In this document: one piece after another, positions 34,553 through 47,095 of the stretch
Layout of the letters: each line of letters begins with the position of its first letter
How positions within the stretch are numbered: position 1 is the stretch's first letter
Assembly (NCBI GenBank): GCA_019454045.1
Contig: SKCR01017725.1
Span: 18,642 to 82,641 of the forward strand
DNA length: 64,000 nucleotides
Origin: Zanthoxylum bungeanum
Taxonomy: Eukaryota; Streptophyta; Magnoliopsida; Sapindales; Rutaceae
Direction of reading: 5' to 3'
The notes under the pieces: generated by a model
Database searches by the model: none
The model's input: the letters and a program-made list of their open reading frames with translations, nothing else
Told to the model about the DNA's origin: nothing
Translations under genes and position numbers: made by a program

Positions 34553-36060
34553 TGAGGCGCTTCGACCCCTGGGCTTTGTTCCCGAACCATCTGTGGGCTT
34601 TGTTCCCGAGTTGTGTAGAGATTGGGCTTTGTTCCCTGGGCTTTGTTCCCGAACTGAATGTGATGGCGATGTGCCTCGACCCCTGGGCTTTGTTCCCGAA
34701 CCACCTATGGGCTTTGTTCCCGAACTGAATGTGATGGCGAGATGCCTCGACCTCTGGGCTTTGTTCCCAAACCATCTGTGGGTTTTGTTCCCGAACTGTG
34801 TAGAGAGTGGGCTTTGTTCCCTGGGCTTTGTTCCCGTTGTGTGTTGAATGTGATGGCGAGGTGCCTCGACCTCTGGGCTTTGTTCCCGAACCATCTGTGG
34901 GCTTTGTTCCCGAACTGATGTAGTGATGTAGTGATAGGGCTTTATTCCCCTGGGCTTTGTTCCCGAACTGTATTGAGATGAGGCTTTATTCCTCTGGGCT
35001 TTGTTCCCGAACTGTATTGAGATGAGACTTTATTCCTATGGGCTTTGTTCCTGAACTGTGTTGTGATAGGGCTTTATTCCCCTGGGCTTTGTTCCCGAAC
35101 TGTATTGAGATGAGGCTTTATTCCTTTAGGCTTTGTTCCCGAACTGTGTTGAGATGAGGCTTTATTCCTCTGAGCTTTATTCCCGAACTGCTGACTGTGT
35201 AGAGATAGGGCTTTATTCCCTGATTGTTTGGACTGTGGGCTTTATTCCCGAACTGCATTGAGATGGGGCTATATTCCCCTGGGCTTTGTTCCCGAACTAT
35301 GTTGATATGAGGCTTTATTCCCCTGGGCTTTATTCCCGAACTGTTGAGAGATAGGGCTCTATTCCCCTAGGCTTTCTTCCTTCAATTATGTTGACCGTGG
35401 GCTTTGTTCCCGAATTGTTGTAGATAGTGAGCTTTGTTCCCTGACTGTGTTAATTGCGGGCTTTGTCCCCGAACTGTACTGAATGTGGGCTTTATTCCCG
35501 AACTGTATTGGATGTAGGCTTTATTCCCGAACTGTACTGAATGTGGGCTTTATTCCATGAACTGAGCTGAATGCAAGCTTTCTTCCTGAACTGTACTGAA
35601 TGTGGGCTTTATTCCCGAGTAGTTTGCTGGACGTAGGCTTTCTTCCTGAACTGTACTGAATGTGGGCTTTATTCCCGAACAGTACTGAATGTGGGCTTTA
35701 TTCCCGTACTGAGCTGAATGCAGGCTTTCTTCCTGAACTGAACTGGATGCAGGCTTTATTCCTGAACTGTACTGAATGTGGGCTTTATTCATGAGCTGAA
35801 CTGAATATAGGCTTTCTTCCTGAACTGTGTTGAATATGGGTTATTCCCGAACTGAACTGAATATAGGCTTTCTTCCTAAGCTGAACTGAATGCAGGCTTT
35901 ATTCCCGAACTGTACTGAATGTGGGCTTTATTCCCGAGTTTGAACTGAATGCAGGCTTTGTTCCTAAACTCAGGCTGTTCCTAAACTGTACCGAAGTGGG
36001 CTTTATTCCCAAGCTATTTGAAGGTGGGCTTTATTCCACTGGGCCTTGTGCCCGAACTGA
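34553..36060. repeat. Minisatellite array A in Ogre-2 3' UTR
   Basis: Dozens of short units with the core GGGCTTTRTTCCCGAACTG. Spacing varies: compound units with CGACCCCTGGGCTTTGTTCC and GATGGCGA up to about 34910, then units of about 40 bases to 35400. Regular units of about 29-30 bases (GGGCTTTATTCCCGAACTGT plus ACTGAATGT) run to about 35960. The higher-order drift along the array suggests repeated local expansion. Open frames on either strand here are repeat artefacts. Confidence 0.9.
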
Positions 36061-36390
36061 TATGGGCCTCGCCCTCGATCTGATGCTGATGTGGGCCTCA
36101 CCCCCAGTATGCCAACCCCTAGTAGAAACTGATACTGAACTAATGTGGGCCTCGCCCCCAGAATGCCATACCCGGTTAGAGAACTGATGCTGAATTGATG
36201 TGGGCCTCGCCCCCAGAGTGCCATACCCGGCAGAAACTGATCTGATGTAATGTGGGCCTCGCCCCCAGAATGCCATACCCGGCAAGACTGATACTGATGT
36301 AATGTGGGCCTCGCCCCTAGAATGCCATACCCGACAAGACTGATACTGATAAAGATGTGGGCCTCGGCCCCAGAGTGCCATACCCGGCAA
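36060..36390. repeat. Minisatellite array B in Ogre-2 3' UTR
   Basis: Six units of about 55-65 bases with TGTGGGCCTCGCCCCCAGA, ATGCCATACCCGGCA and GACTGATACTGA. The unit begins with the same GGGCYT core as array A, so the arrays may share origin. Confidence 0.88.
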
Positions 36391-36800
36391 GACTGATACT
36401 GATGTTAATACGGGCCTCACCCCAAACTGATGCTGATGTGGGCCTCGCCCTAAACTGATGCTGATGTGGGCCTCGGCCCTGGGATTCATTCCAAACTCTG
36501 ACGACATGAGCCTCGGCCCTGGGATTTATTCCAAATTCTGAAGACGTGGGCCTCGGCCCTGTGATTCATTCCAAATTCTGAAGACGTGGGCCTCGGCCCT
36601 GGGATTCATTCCCTGGATTCATTCCAAATTCAGACGACGTGGGCCTCGGCCTTGGGATTCATTCCAAATTCTGATGATGTGAGCCTCAGCCCTGGGATTC
36701 ATTCCCTGGATTCATTCCAAAATCCGATGTGGGTATCGCCCTGAGATTCATTCCCGAAAACTGATGCTGACAACGCGGGCTTCAACCCTGGGATTCATTC
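36390..36800. repeat. Minisatellite array C in Ogre-2 3' UTR
   Basis: About nine units of about 39 bases with GTGGGCCTCGGCCCTGGGAT and TCATTCCAAATTCTGA, some with an extra TCATTCCCTGGAT. It directly follows array B and shares GTGGGCCTCG with it, so the transition between arrays can be read. Confidence 0.88.
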
Positions 36801-38725
36801 CAAAAACTACTACTCATATGTTGCTGATTCTGGTTGGCTTGTCTTGCCACTTTTTTTTTTCTTCTTTGAAACCTGTGAATACAAAACAAAACAAACACAA
36901 AAAAGAATGCAAAAATGTTACGTGTATGCATGCATGCATGAATGGATTTCCTATCCCGTTGGGTTTGGTCTTCCGTCAGTTCTCCAGGTGATGGCTCAGT
37001 CTTCTCTCTGGTCTCATGACTCAATATCTTGTTATGTCCTTGATTCGCGATGTGGTAGACTGGTTGCCCTCAGTCTTGGTTTAGCTTTCTACTCTCCGCT
37101 GTTTGCACTTGGTCAAGATGAACCACATGGTGGGGCTTTCTATACCATACTATATGCTATGAACTAGTCTCAATAGTTATACATATCATTGTCCTCAAAG
37201 AATGCTAATTAATGAAACCAGAGAACCTTCAAAACACTCAATGCAACTCAAATCCAAGTCTTTGAATAAGTGATCTAAGCTAGACTCAAAGTGTGTGTGT
37301 GGGCAAAGGTTCCTTTGCAGATTCATCCCCATGTAAGCCAACTCAATGATTTCGTCAAAAAAACTGGGATTGATGGGTCAAACCAACCTAGATGTCTCAA
37401 TTATACCTGCAGTTGCTTTTTCGTGCTCAATGTGGTATGGTTTTATCTTTCTTTTCCTTTGTCTCTCATTTTTCTTTTCATTTTGAACTTCTTTTTTCTT
37501 TTTTTTTTTTTTTTTTCTTTCTCTTTTTTTTCAACACACCTACCCTTTAAGGTAGCATTTCTCCTCATGGTGGTCCTAATACTCGCCCATGGGTAGCTTC
37601 ACGCTTATCGGTTATAGGTGGTTCAATTCTTTTCTTTAGAGACTTTTCTTTCATTTTCAACCATACCACACATCATAACATAAGCAAATCAAGATAGACA
37701 TAAGCAAACGGTCATTCACCGACCTACAATTTCTTCAACTAGTCACCTTGCCAACTACTCAGGTTTTCACCGCTAAGAACCTATAGTGAAGTGCTTAGTC
37801 TAACATAGATCAATCACTCAAAGTATCAGATAAAAGCACATCAAGGGTTATCGTTTCTAAGATTTCATCCTAAAGCAAACGATTTCATCATTGGAATTAT
37901 GTCTAACTATCACAGACTAAAAACAAACAACAATTTTTTCTTTTTCTTCTTTCTTTTCTTTTTTTTTTCTTTTTTTTTCTTTGGGCCCACCATGGTCTTT
38001 CTATCATTGCCGTAAGGTTTTCTGTTTCTCGGCTTCCTTTTTCCCGATGTCAATGTTTGTTAAACTCTTATTTGACAAGTCTTCTTTTTCCTAACCCAAC
38101 GAATATCTCTTTGATGGCTTTTAAGATACGAGGGTTAACATGATGCATGTATGCATGAGATGCATGTGATGTATGAGACACAATATGCATGGGGTTATCA
38201 AAAGCATAAAGGGTGGCCCATATAGGTCATACAACTATGGTTCACATGTGGGTTTACAGGAGTGTGGACAAAGGCTCTCGTTTGACGAAGGATTACCCAC
38301 AACTATGACTCCCCACTCAAGGGTTCAAGCGACCAAGTGAGTGCACATTTTTTATACCTTACGGTACGTGCCAACGAGTTACGGTGTATGACTAACTGTC
38401 GAATGGATTTCCCGTTGTAGATTCCCCAGAGGGAGGGTGGAGCGAGGCTCTCTTAAGTACCCTAGCCCCTTAGGCTCTTATCGCTTGGTGTCAGGAATAA
38501 ACAACGAGTCCTCCAAACTAGTCTGTCACAACGAACTACAAGTAATGATTTATCTAGGTGCCTTCACAGCTTTTCCCCGAAGGGTAGTGAGTGAAGGAAG
38601 ACACCCAACCATCACCTAGCTTCAACAAAGCCTTTGATTAACCCCCTCAACCCACTATAGAAATGGTCAACTAATGCACAAATTATACACATCACAAGAC
38701 ATGATTTCGAGGCCGATTCTCTAAA
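36801..38725 (-). other. Ogre-2 leader and non-coding interior
   Basis: Minus-strand 38725 to about 38030 matches the Ogre-1 leader and the bases just before its gag (shared ATGTTAAC...CTCGTATCT, GGGTTAGGAAAA). Beyond that, down to 36800, there is no Gag similarity. Poly-T/CT tracts (37480-37535, 37930-37985), a GCATGCATGCATG run near 36925 and mixed low-complexity sequence fill it. The gag-pol block appears to have been replaced or deleted. Confidence 0.7.
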
Positions 38726-38743
38726 TCCCCAGTGGAGTCGCCA
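38726..38743 (-). other. Primer binding site of Ogre-2
   Basis: On the minus strand TGGCGACTCCACTGGGGA, identical to Ogre-1 at 5448-5465, three bases from the LTR. It sets the leftward direction. Confidence 0.88.
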
Positions 38744-38746
38744 AAC

Positions 38747-40926
38747 TGTAGACAACAGAACTTGACGACGCTGGTTCTAGACTCGCGGCCTAGTTGGTAG
38801 TAAGAAATAACATGGAGTCGCAACCCGGTGTGAACCGGGACAAAGATTTATGGCCGCACTCACCCCTCGCAAGGGAAGACCTCAAACCGTTGGGTTCGGA
38901 ATGGTCCATTACTTATGCCACTTGTAATGATGTGATTTGTGGAATAAACTAACCGAATCTACTCAACAAATATGCTCAAAGGATCTACGTCTAGTATGCA
39001 TTCATCAAAATAACTCCTAATCTAAGTTTGCATGCTTGAAAATAAGTCTTTAAACGGCAACACAATAGAAATCACACAATGAGCACATTGAACCATTAAA
39101 GCAAAATAAACAAATAACTATTTAAAAATAATCATAACCATAAACTAAAAAAATATCATGCATAAAAATAACATTATCATGCTTTGACAATAAATAATAA
39201 ACTAGGCTAAATCATGCTTTAAATAATAAATAAATAACCTACAAACTACAACATGCTCAAATACAAATTTGGATGAGACGAGATATGTGTATCTTAAGGG
39301 GTACGTGGCGTTGTATCCCGAGTGCAGACCGCAATACCGTCCATTCGGAATCGGCTACGGAATTTACGCCCGAGTTTCCATCCGATATACCACAAAAGGG
39401 AAACAACATCCCGCTCATCCAACAATCACATCATGCCTCAAACGACTCTCATGCGATAATATATTAAAAGAAATAAGAATAAACGAAAGATAATAAATAA
39501 AAAGGTGCCCTTAGGTCTAACCTTTTTTGTCGTTCTTCGAAAGCGTTACACGGCCGTCGGAAGGATTGATACTCCGCAACTTTTCTGGTTCACTAATCCA
39601 ACGATTTTCCTCGCGGTTTCACTGCTCGGGTTGTTGTTTTCACTCCATTTTTGTATTGTTTTAAGGATATTTTCTGGTTACTGTTTCAGGTCTATTAGGT
39701 TACTGTTTTGGGGATTGTTTTCAGAGATTTGGGGACTGTTTTTGGGGTGTATTTCAGGTGCAGTTTTAAGGGGATAACTGTGTGGACAATATGGGCAGTA
39801 GAGGGCTGTGTGCGTAAGTTATAGGGGCTGTGAAAAGGGCTGCAGTGGGCTTAAATTTCAGGGCAGTGAAGAGGCAGTTCGGCGTGAGTTATAGGGCTGA
39901 TTTGGAGGCAGTTTTGTGTGATCAATAAGGGCTAGTTGGAGGCAGTTTTGGCGTGAGTGATGAAGGCAGAATAAAGGGGCTGGATGAGGAGCGAACATGC
40001 GTGAATGATGGGGCTGGTTGGAGGCAGTTTTGTGTGCGTGAAATTGGCTAGCTTGATGAGTGTTATTGCGTGAAGTTTGGCTGAGATTTAGGGTGAAACG
40101 TGGAGTGATGGGTGTTGATTGTGGGTGCAGTGGCGAGAGGGTGTGTGAGGGGTACGCTGGTGCGTGGTGTGTGGCAACGTACATGAGGGTTGATGATGCG
40201 CTAAAAGGGCCTTTGTGTTGTCGGTCAGTTGCTTTGGTGCGTTTGATTCGGTCAGTGGCGTGAGTTTGTGGCTGGTAACGTGAGGGTGCAGGTGCAGTTA
40301 ATGAGGCAGTGTGATATGTGTGGAGGCAGGCTATTAGTTTTATTTTTCGTGAGAGAGGAGAGTGCAAGAGCAGGTTAAGGTTATTATTTTGTGTGTGAAT
40401 CTACCAGCCAGGGTTTGAATGTTTGGAGAGGGGTTATTTTTATAGGCAAGGGGATGAGTTTTACCTTGTTTGGGTAGGAAATGGAGATTGTGTAATAATT
40501 GGGGATATCTTTTAATTTAGTATGTGATAAGGAAATCTTTTAATTTGGGGAAGTGATTTATGTATTTTAGGAAATGGATTTAATTTAATTAGATTTAATT
40601 TAATTAATTTCAAGTTTAATTTAATTTGTGAACGTGATTTTAATTTAATATAAGTTTAATTTAATTGGTTTTAATTTAATTAATGAGATGTGTTTTAAAT
40701 GTTTTAATTTTTTAATTTGTGAGATGTGTTTTAATGAGTTTGGTGTGTTTAAAACAGAGGTCCAACAAGCGAACCCGAAGCGAAACAAGCGAGTTAACTC
40801 TGACAAAATGCTAATTTCCAACTTTACCCTTCCAACGTCCGTTTCCCGCGGCTTTCACAACTAAAGAGGTAGTGTCTCCATACGAGACTCATCATCGGCC
40901 TGATATGCAAAAATACAGTGCCTATA
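38747..40926 (-). repeat. Ogre-2 5' LTR (2180 bp)
   Basis: Nearly identical to 32146-34329 with small indels. The outer end reads GTGCCTATA where the other LTR has ATGCCTACA, so the terminal CA is mutated to TA. The target duplication GGGAG follows immediately. Confidence 0.9.
40434..40444 (-). promoter_or_regulatory. TATA box of Ogre-2 5' LTR
   Basis: The minus strand reads TATAAAAATAA in the context TTGCCTATAAAAATAACC, like the Ogre-1 promoter. It would drive the element RNA leftward. Confidence 0.6.
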
Positions 40927-40931
40927 GGGAG

Positions 40932-43900
40932 GCACTGCTAAGTTTAAAAAATTCCTTAACTTAGGTAGTGTGTATTATTATGGAAATAGCCGCTTGTTTG
41001 TTTTCCTTAATCTATATTAGATAGAATTTAACTTTTAATTCACTGCACACATATTTTGATATGTTATCTGACTTGACTCTTGGTTGCAGTTATTCTAGAA
41101 TAGGTTCTAGATACTACTAGACTAGGATATTATTAGATTGGTCTAAACCATCGAGAACTATTGTTCCGATTTTCTTCAAAAATCAAGATGGTTAATGACT
41201 TAGTTTCTAAGTCATGATAGATAATATAGATAGATATCCCTTTTAGGATATAATACTTTAGAGTACTTTAGAGAGAAAAGTTTCTTGTGCAGTAAGAATT
41301 GACTTGAATTAGTTAATGTCTCGAGATTCTTGACTGGTATTAAGAAAGCCCCATTAGGTATTTGTTTATCTAGTAATGACGTTTCTCAGCTTTAATGACC
41401 TTTAGAGGCAATGTGTCTGACACAATTTGCTAATCAATTATTTGCAATTGTTGTGAATAGTTGAATGCAAATAGTAAAGCTAAAGAAATGAGATGTGTAT
41501 AGTTGTGTATAGAAAATATCGATTTTCACAATACTACAACTATAGGTATTGGATACCAGATCTCCCATCTAGTTATTTAAAAATATTAATTAACGATTGT
41601 TTTGATATTTGATATCGGAACTCGCGACTATTGGATAGTTACTTGTTCTTTATAAACAATTGTTATATATTTTAAATATAACTAGTAGTGTCATTGACGT
41701 AGAGATAAACATTAAGAAAAAATATTCGGTAAAATAAATAATTTAGAACGGTGCTTTATGAGTTTAATCACTTAAGAATTAGATGCTTATTCCGTATGGT
41801 AAATGATGGTTTGATACAAGATCACACCACACATCCTTATCCATTTTATTAATATTGTATTCGGGAAGGTGATTAAAATTTTGTGTAACCAATGTTTGTC
41901 ATTGGACCACCAGATTTATTAAACTGATACATTAGATGTATGTAGTTTAATGAATTGTAATTGCTTAAGGTAGTTTTCTTTACTTCGTAACTTAGTTTAT
42001 GAATTGTCATAACTTAGTTACGTGTTTCTGAAAGAACACATATTGAACGTCTTGAAATGATCAAGAACTTTCAATCTGTTCCGATGAAACGTAGGTTGAA
42101 CATTTTTGACTTGTTCAAATATATTCAATCTGAAGTTTTATAAGAACTCTATCCTTAAAATTCATTACATGTCTTTGAACTGTTCAAAGATCTTTGATAC
42201 GATCAAATATATGAATTTAAAGCAATTAGTTCTAAAGTTATTCAGTGAATATGATTCTTATTCAATATTATTCTTCCACGATTCCATCTTGATGGAATTG
42301 AGTAGTGGGACCGGTCGAATCTTATATGATTTGATTCGTTTGATATTGAATGTTTCCGAATTAGTTTCAATACTTTTGGGGTTATGCTCCGTTAACACTA
42401 ATTCATCTCTTTAATTAATGTTCCATTAATTTCTACAGTTACATATATGATATGTATAGATATAAAATTTGAATCTTGAAAAGTTTGAGATTTGAATATT
42501 TCTTTTATATAATAGTTATATAATGGAAATTACTTACGCCTTGGAGGTATAAGTAAAAGTTTATCGTTGTTCTGTATAATAGAATATTGTATTCTATTTG
42601 ATAGAATATCTTTCCTACGATCTTAAGTAATAAAATCATTCTATCACTTGGTGTGTAACATCGATATTAACAATTATAGAAGAGACTTGACTTATTGAAG
42701 TCAAATGTGAGAATGATAAATTATAAATGGAACTATGTAATTAATTAGATGAAACAACTCTTATACATCTTCTATATAAGTCTAATAGGATATCAAAATC
42801 ATTTACGAGTATTTGATACTTAATGATTCTGTGTTTTCTTACCAAAGAAAATTATCCTATAACTTATAATGGAAGCGATATTTGATATCGATTCTGGAAG
42901 TTCATCATTGAACCATAGATCTAAGATTGTTCACAGCTTACTACGATCAAGTTTTGAACTTGATTAAGCTTTCATTATGAATTAGTTCATGATATGTGCT
43001 AATTGTTTGCGCAGCAAAAGCAGTGTGAGCTTATTAAAGGTTTGACCTTTATAGTATGACAGTGAGAAAAATTATACTCAGCAATCTATTGTAGATTCTG
43101 AGAAAACTTGTCTCTAGTCACGCTAATTGAACAATTAAATATATATTGGTTAATGTTGATATTAAACTGTACATTTTAGCTAAAGAATGCAAAATGACAT
43201 TTTTGAATGACTTATTCAGATAAGAGATCAGTTGTGATTTCTTTGTTTGAAGAGTTCATTCTGGAATGGCCCTAGAGTTTGTGTTCTGCTGAAATCTCAG
43301 TTTAGTGTGCTAGCTTATAGAGCCTATTATAGACTCGGAAAAATCTTCCGGAAATCCGTGTTCTCTATTTTTGATATCAGTCAGATTGTCTGATCTTGTC
43401 AAAGTATAGAGAATACATATGTGATTGAAGGGTTAGTGGGAGCGTACAAATTACTTTATAGTATTATATATCCTAACAACATTATCATTATTATAGTAAT
43501 AATGAGATGTTTGTGAGGTAAAAGATTTACTTAAGTCTTCTTTACTTCGTGAAAGCAGTGGGAGTAGTCTCTGTTATATTTGATATAAAGTTTTATATAA
43601 GATATAAAACTAAGAGACTTGTGAGATACTCCTATTATTCATACATTAGATATGATCTAATAAAAGACATAACTAGGCTATCTGTATGATAGTTAGTATA
43701 ACTGTTGGACAATTATTGTGTGTCTTATATAATGTATTCATCTTTCATAAATGGTGATTCATTTTTCGAAAGAGATATTGATTAGAATGTCTAATCAATC
43801 TTATGTATCATTTGATGATGACATAATAAATACTTTATAATGTGCGATTGAAGATATCGATTTAATCGTAATTGTTACGAGTTATTTTGATATCCTATAG

Positions 43901-44469
43901 ACCATAGGATGGATCTTGAAACACGTTCTTTGTGATCTTTGAGATATTAAGAATGAGTTTCTAATTCATGGAGAATACAGTCTGCAACCATTAGGGTCAT
44001 ATTAGTTTTGAGACTAATTATGACGTTAGACAGTCCACGTAATAAAGAGTCACAAAAGATGCAGTGGGAGTGTCACACATGATTCTACTGTTACAGTGGA
44101 ATTAGATGCAACTTATGAAGTATTGACTTATGAAATTGCATAATGACCTTATAAATTAGAAGTTTTATATTGGTGTTGTGCTTGCGGTTGTCCGCATAGT
44201 ATTTTGGATTTGATCCCTGAATACTTGGACAACTCAGTAGCTGTAGCACAATACTGATGTAGTAGTATGATTCATATTAATGTATATTTAGATTCTACAA
44301 AATATGAAAGATACTGGCTATGGAAACAATTGGGTTTGTTTGACAAAACACTTATGTTTTAGCGGACCTACTTCTTGTTGCCTACCTCTTAGGTGCTAGG
44401 TGAGGTTTTGAGGGCTATGTGTATACGATACACATTGAGATGTATATATGATACCGTGGATTGGCACAA
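40932..44469 (+). other. Copia-3 interior, non-coding
   Basis: About 3.5 kb of AT-rich sequence, continuing Copia-3 after Ogre-2. In six frames I see no Gag, CCHC, protease, integrase, RT or RNase H motif, and the longest open frame (42106-42414, plus) resembles nothing I know. The motif GCAGTGGGAG or close forms recurs (43435, 43555, 44065, 44470). It resembles the polypurine tract and may mark internal duplications of the 3' end region. Confidence 0.7.
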
Positions 44470-44486
44470 GAGCAAGTGGGAGAAAT
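44470..44486 (+). other. Polypurine tract of Copia-3
   Basis: AGAGCAAGTGGGAGAAA directly before the 3' LTR start TGTTGGGG. The form AAGTGGGAGA is typical for plant copia elements. Confidence 0.8.
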
Positions 44487-47090
44487 TGTTGGGGGTGGTG
44501 CTCAGAGCGCCAATCCGGACCGTATTTATGTCTGATTCATGAATACGAACATCCCCTTTTCCATAATATTACTTTCTTAGTGGTTACACCTCTTATTTTT
44601 ATATACTTATTCGATCTGATTACGATTAGATTGAAACTAAATGTGGTTTAGTGATATGTATATATTAGACAAAGGCCCAATAATATATAATGCAGTACAT
44701 AGTTACAAAGGTAGTTTGTAATTGACATTGGGAAGTGTCACTGCTAAATGTATATTATCAAATATAGTTCCTGGTCAAGATTTACTAACACGGGTCGGTT
44801 AGCCAAATCCGTTGAGACCAGTACATGTCGTATATCGAGACTTGGTCCGATGGTTTATCCCAATGAACCATGAGTCTAGGGAGACTCGTATAGACGTGTA
44901 GGTGTTTATATTAGATAAACACTGAACGACTCACCGAAGATTCTTAATGGATGGTAAACCAATGTCAATAAGAATCTTCTCGGGTTGAGTAGCATAGTGG
45001 TCCTTCGACTTGAGATACCACTGTAGATGTATGAGACATCCTCCATACTTAGATGGCAGTCACGTCACCGATCTATTTAGATCAGACCTCCGCCTGTTCA
45101 TTGGGTGTGGACCGATCCTCAGGATATCCTGTGTGTATCAAGATATGATCCGTCAGTTATGTGTACAGAGCATAGGTAGTCTATATGTGATTAGTAGTCT
45201 GTTAAATTTGTGGCCACAGTAAACTTCAGAAGTAAGTTCCGAATGTTATTTAGAGATTTCTAATAGATACGTCGACGAGATAATACCTATAGAGATTTGA
45301 CGTTTACATCTATATCTCTGGGATTATCCGGATACCTGTGACGGATGGATTATACGTATGTAATGACCTCGACCTGTATGATTCAGCCAGTTTATCCGTG
45401 GTCGTCATAATTTACGGGTGGGTAAATTATGGACACGAAATTGGATTTTGTGACGGATATACCTGAATCTAGAGAGTCTCACAAATGAAATATACTCGTA
45501 GAGCACTAGAGCGACTTTTATAAATAATGATGATTATTTATAAATCGTTTAAACGTTAAACGAAAAATACATGCGAATGGGCCGAACCGTCATTTCCTAA
45601 TTAATGTGTATTTGTATTTAATATATGATATTATTAAATGCACATTAATAAATTGTCAGATAAAGGTATTTGACATATATCATTAATATATGTATTTGAG
45701 ATATTTAAAGTAAATATAATACATATAATTGAGATATTTGTATTTAATTAATTATTTAATTATTTAATTGGTAAATGATTAATATAATTAAAATATAAAT
45801 ATCTCACCAAATGATAAAGTTATGAAATGATTATAAGTGTAATTATTGACTTTATACTTAAAGGAAAATGTTGTCAAATTGAATTTGACTTCCTTGGATA
45901 TTTGTTTTAATTGTTGAAATTGAAAATATTCATTTTCTTTTTTATTTGTAATATTCGGCCATCACCCTAATTAAATATAATGGTTATATTTTTAAGTTGC
46001 TTTTGTTGACTTATGAATTTTCATTAAAGGTGTAATGATAAATTTGCAAGTTGATTAAAGTAACTTTAAATGAAACAAAATAATATCTAGATATTTTATA
46101 TATCACAATTTCGGCCAAGCCAATTTTGGGCAAGTATATATTGTTTTTTTTTTCATCTTTTAGGGTTAGAGAAGTTCATTAGATACCAAATAAACATAAA
46201 AGAAGTTGAGAGAAAAGCTTGAAGGCTAAAGGAAAAAGCTTGGAAATCTTTGAGTTTTGTAAGTTTTTCTTTAAAATTTTCAACATGAAAAATATTTCTA
46301 ACATGCTTAGCATCATTTGTGTTGCTTTGGTGTTGTCTCTATCTTATAGTTTGTGTTTATTTGGGTTGTGAACTTTGATGAAAGATTGATGCATGTAAGT
46401 AAGCTTGAAATAGTTTCAAAGCTTTACTTTTGATTTTTGGAAAATCTAGTTGCCATTCTAGAGTTGGTAAGCCACTCCTTGGTGACCTAGAATTGTTCTA
46501 GAGTTGTTTCAAAGTGGTGAGGCTAGATTGGTGAAGTATTGAATAGATTAAAGTGTTGGCTTTTGTAAATTTGGTGAAATTGGATAATTTGATGAAATTG
46601 AAAAATTAGGGTTCATAACCCACTCCAAATTTTGGGCTTTTCTTATATGTGATGTATTATGATATTAATATAATGCATGTAAAATTTTAGGTTGATTGGA
46701 TTTGATCTTGGCATGTTTTGTACTAAAGGAACCAAATTGTAATTAATTGAAAATTTTGAGTGGCTCACGGCATTAGACTAAAAATTTGGGATTTGTTTGA
46801 AATCTGATTTTGATGCATTAGATGTGTTGAAAAATATTTTAGAAATGATTTAGAGTCATCCAAAATTATATTTGATAATTTTTGGGCTAAAATAATCAAT
46901 TTACAAAGTTTTGGGGCAATTTGGTAATTACCAAGAAGTTTGATCTCTTGTGTAATTTTTCAGAATTTGATAATTGGATAATTAAATAAATAAGTTTATT
47001 TAATTGATCCGAGAAAAAATTTGAAATCGGAAAATTTTGATTTTCCACTATTCCGCTGCGTTACCGATATTCCCCCTTAAAACCCCATCA
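44487..47090 (+). repeat. Copia-3 3' LTR (2604 bp)
   Basis: It pairs with 28748-31494 and ends CCCCATCA, followed by the target duplication TATTG. It has a single copy of the segment that is duplicated in the 5' LTR. Confidence 0.9.
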
Positions 47091-47095
47091 TATTG

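Larger units (their letters stand above)
32146..40926 (-). mobile_element. Ogre-2, non-autonomous Ogre-type element without gag-pol
   Basis: Two 2.18-kb LTRs flanked by GGGAG (32141-32145 and 40927-40931). The primer site is at the right (38726-38743, minus) and the purine tract AAGTGGGGGCGAC at the left, so it reads leftward. The 4.4-kb interior has a leader homologous to Ogre-1 up to the gag start. After that come only unique non-coding sequence and 2.2 kb of tandem repeats. No Gag, RT or integrase motif was found. LTR copies look very similar by eye, in line with being the innermost and probably youngest insertion. Confidence 0.9.
28748..47090 (+). mobile_element. Copia-3, non-coding LTR element with 2.6-2.7 kb LTRs
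   Basis: The LTRs both begin TGTTGGGG(T/G)TGGTGC and end CCCCATCA. The target duplication TATTG is at 28743-28747 and 47091-47095. The primer site TGGTATCAGAGC and a purine tract AAGTGGGAGAAAT before the 3' LTR show copia type and plus direction. After removing Ogre-2, the internal part is about 4.2 kb and has no gag, protease, integrase or RT motif. This is a large derivative that must borrow proteins. It sits in Athila-1 between gag and protease. Confidence 0.9.

Noticed and set aside
34493..36507. Open frames of 80-160 residues on both strands (for example repeating GNKAHRWFGNKAQ and GRGPHQ patterns) that look like repeat proteins
   Set aside because: They are translations of the minisatellite arrays in Ogre-2 and are open in several frames because of unit length, with no promoter or start context.
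34553..36800. CRISPR-like array of short repeats
   Set aside because: Units are contiguous tandem repeats without unique spacers, inside a plant retrotransposon.
37291..37596. A 101-residue frame with a very hydrophobic Phe-rich segment, possible membrane protein
   Set aside because: The Phe run is a poly-T/CT tract translated by chance within the non-coding Ogre-2 interior.
42106..42414. A 102-residue open frame in the Copia-3 interior as a possible accessory gene
   Set aside because: No motif, AT-rich composition, no start context and only of chance length. Kept as non-coding.
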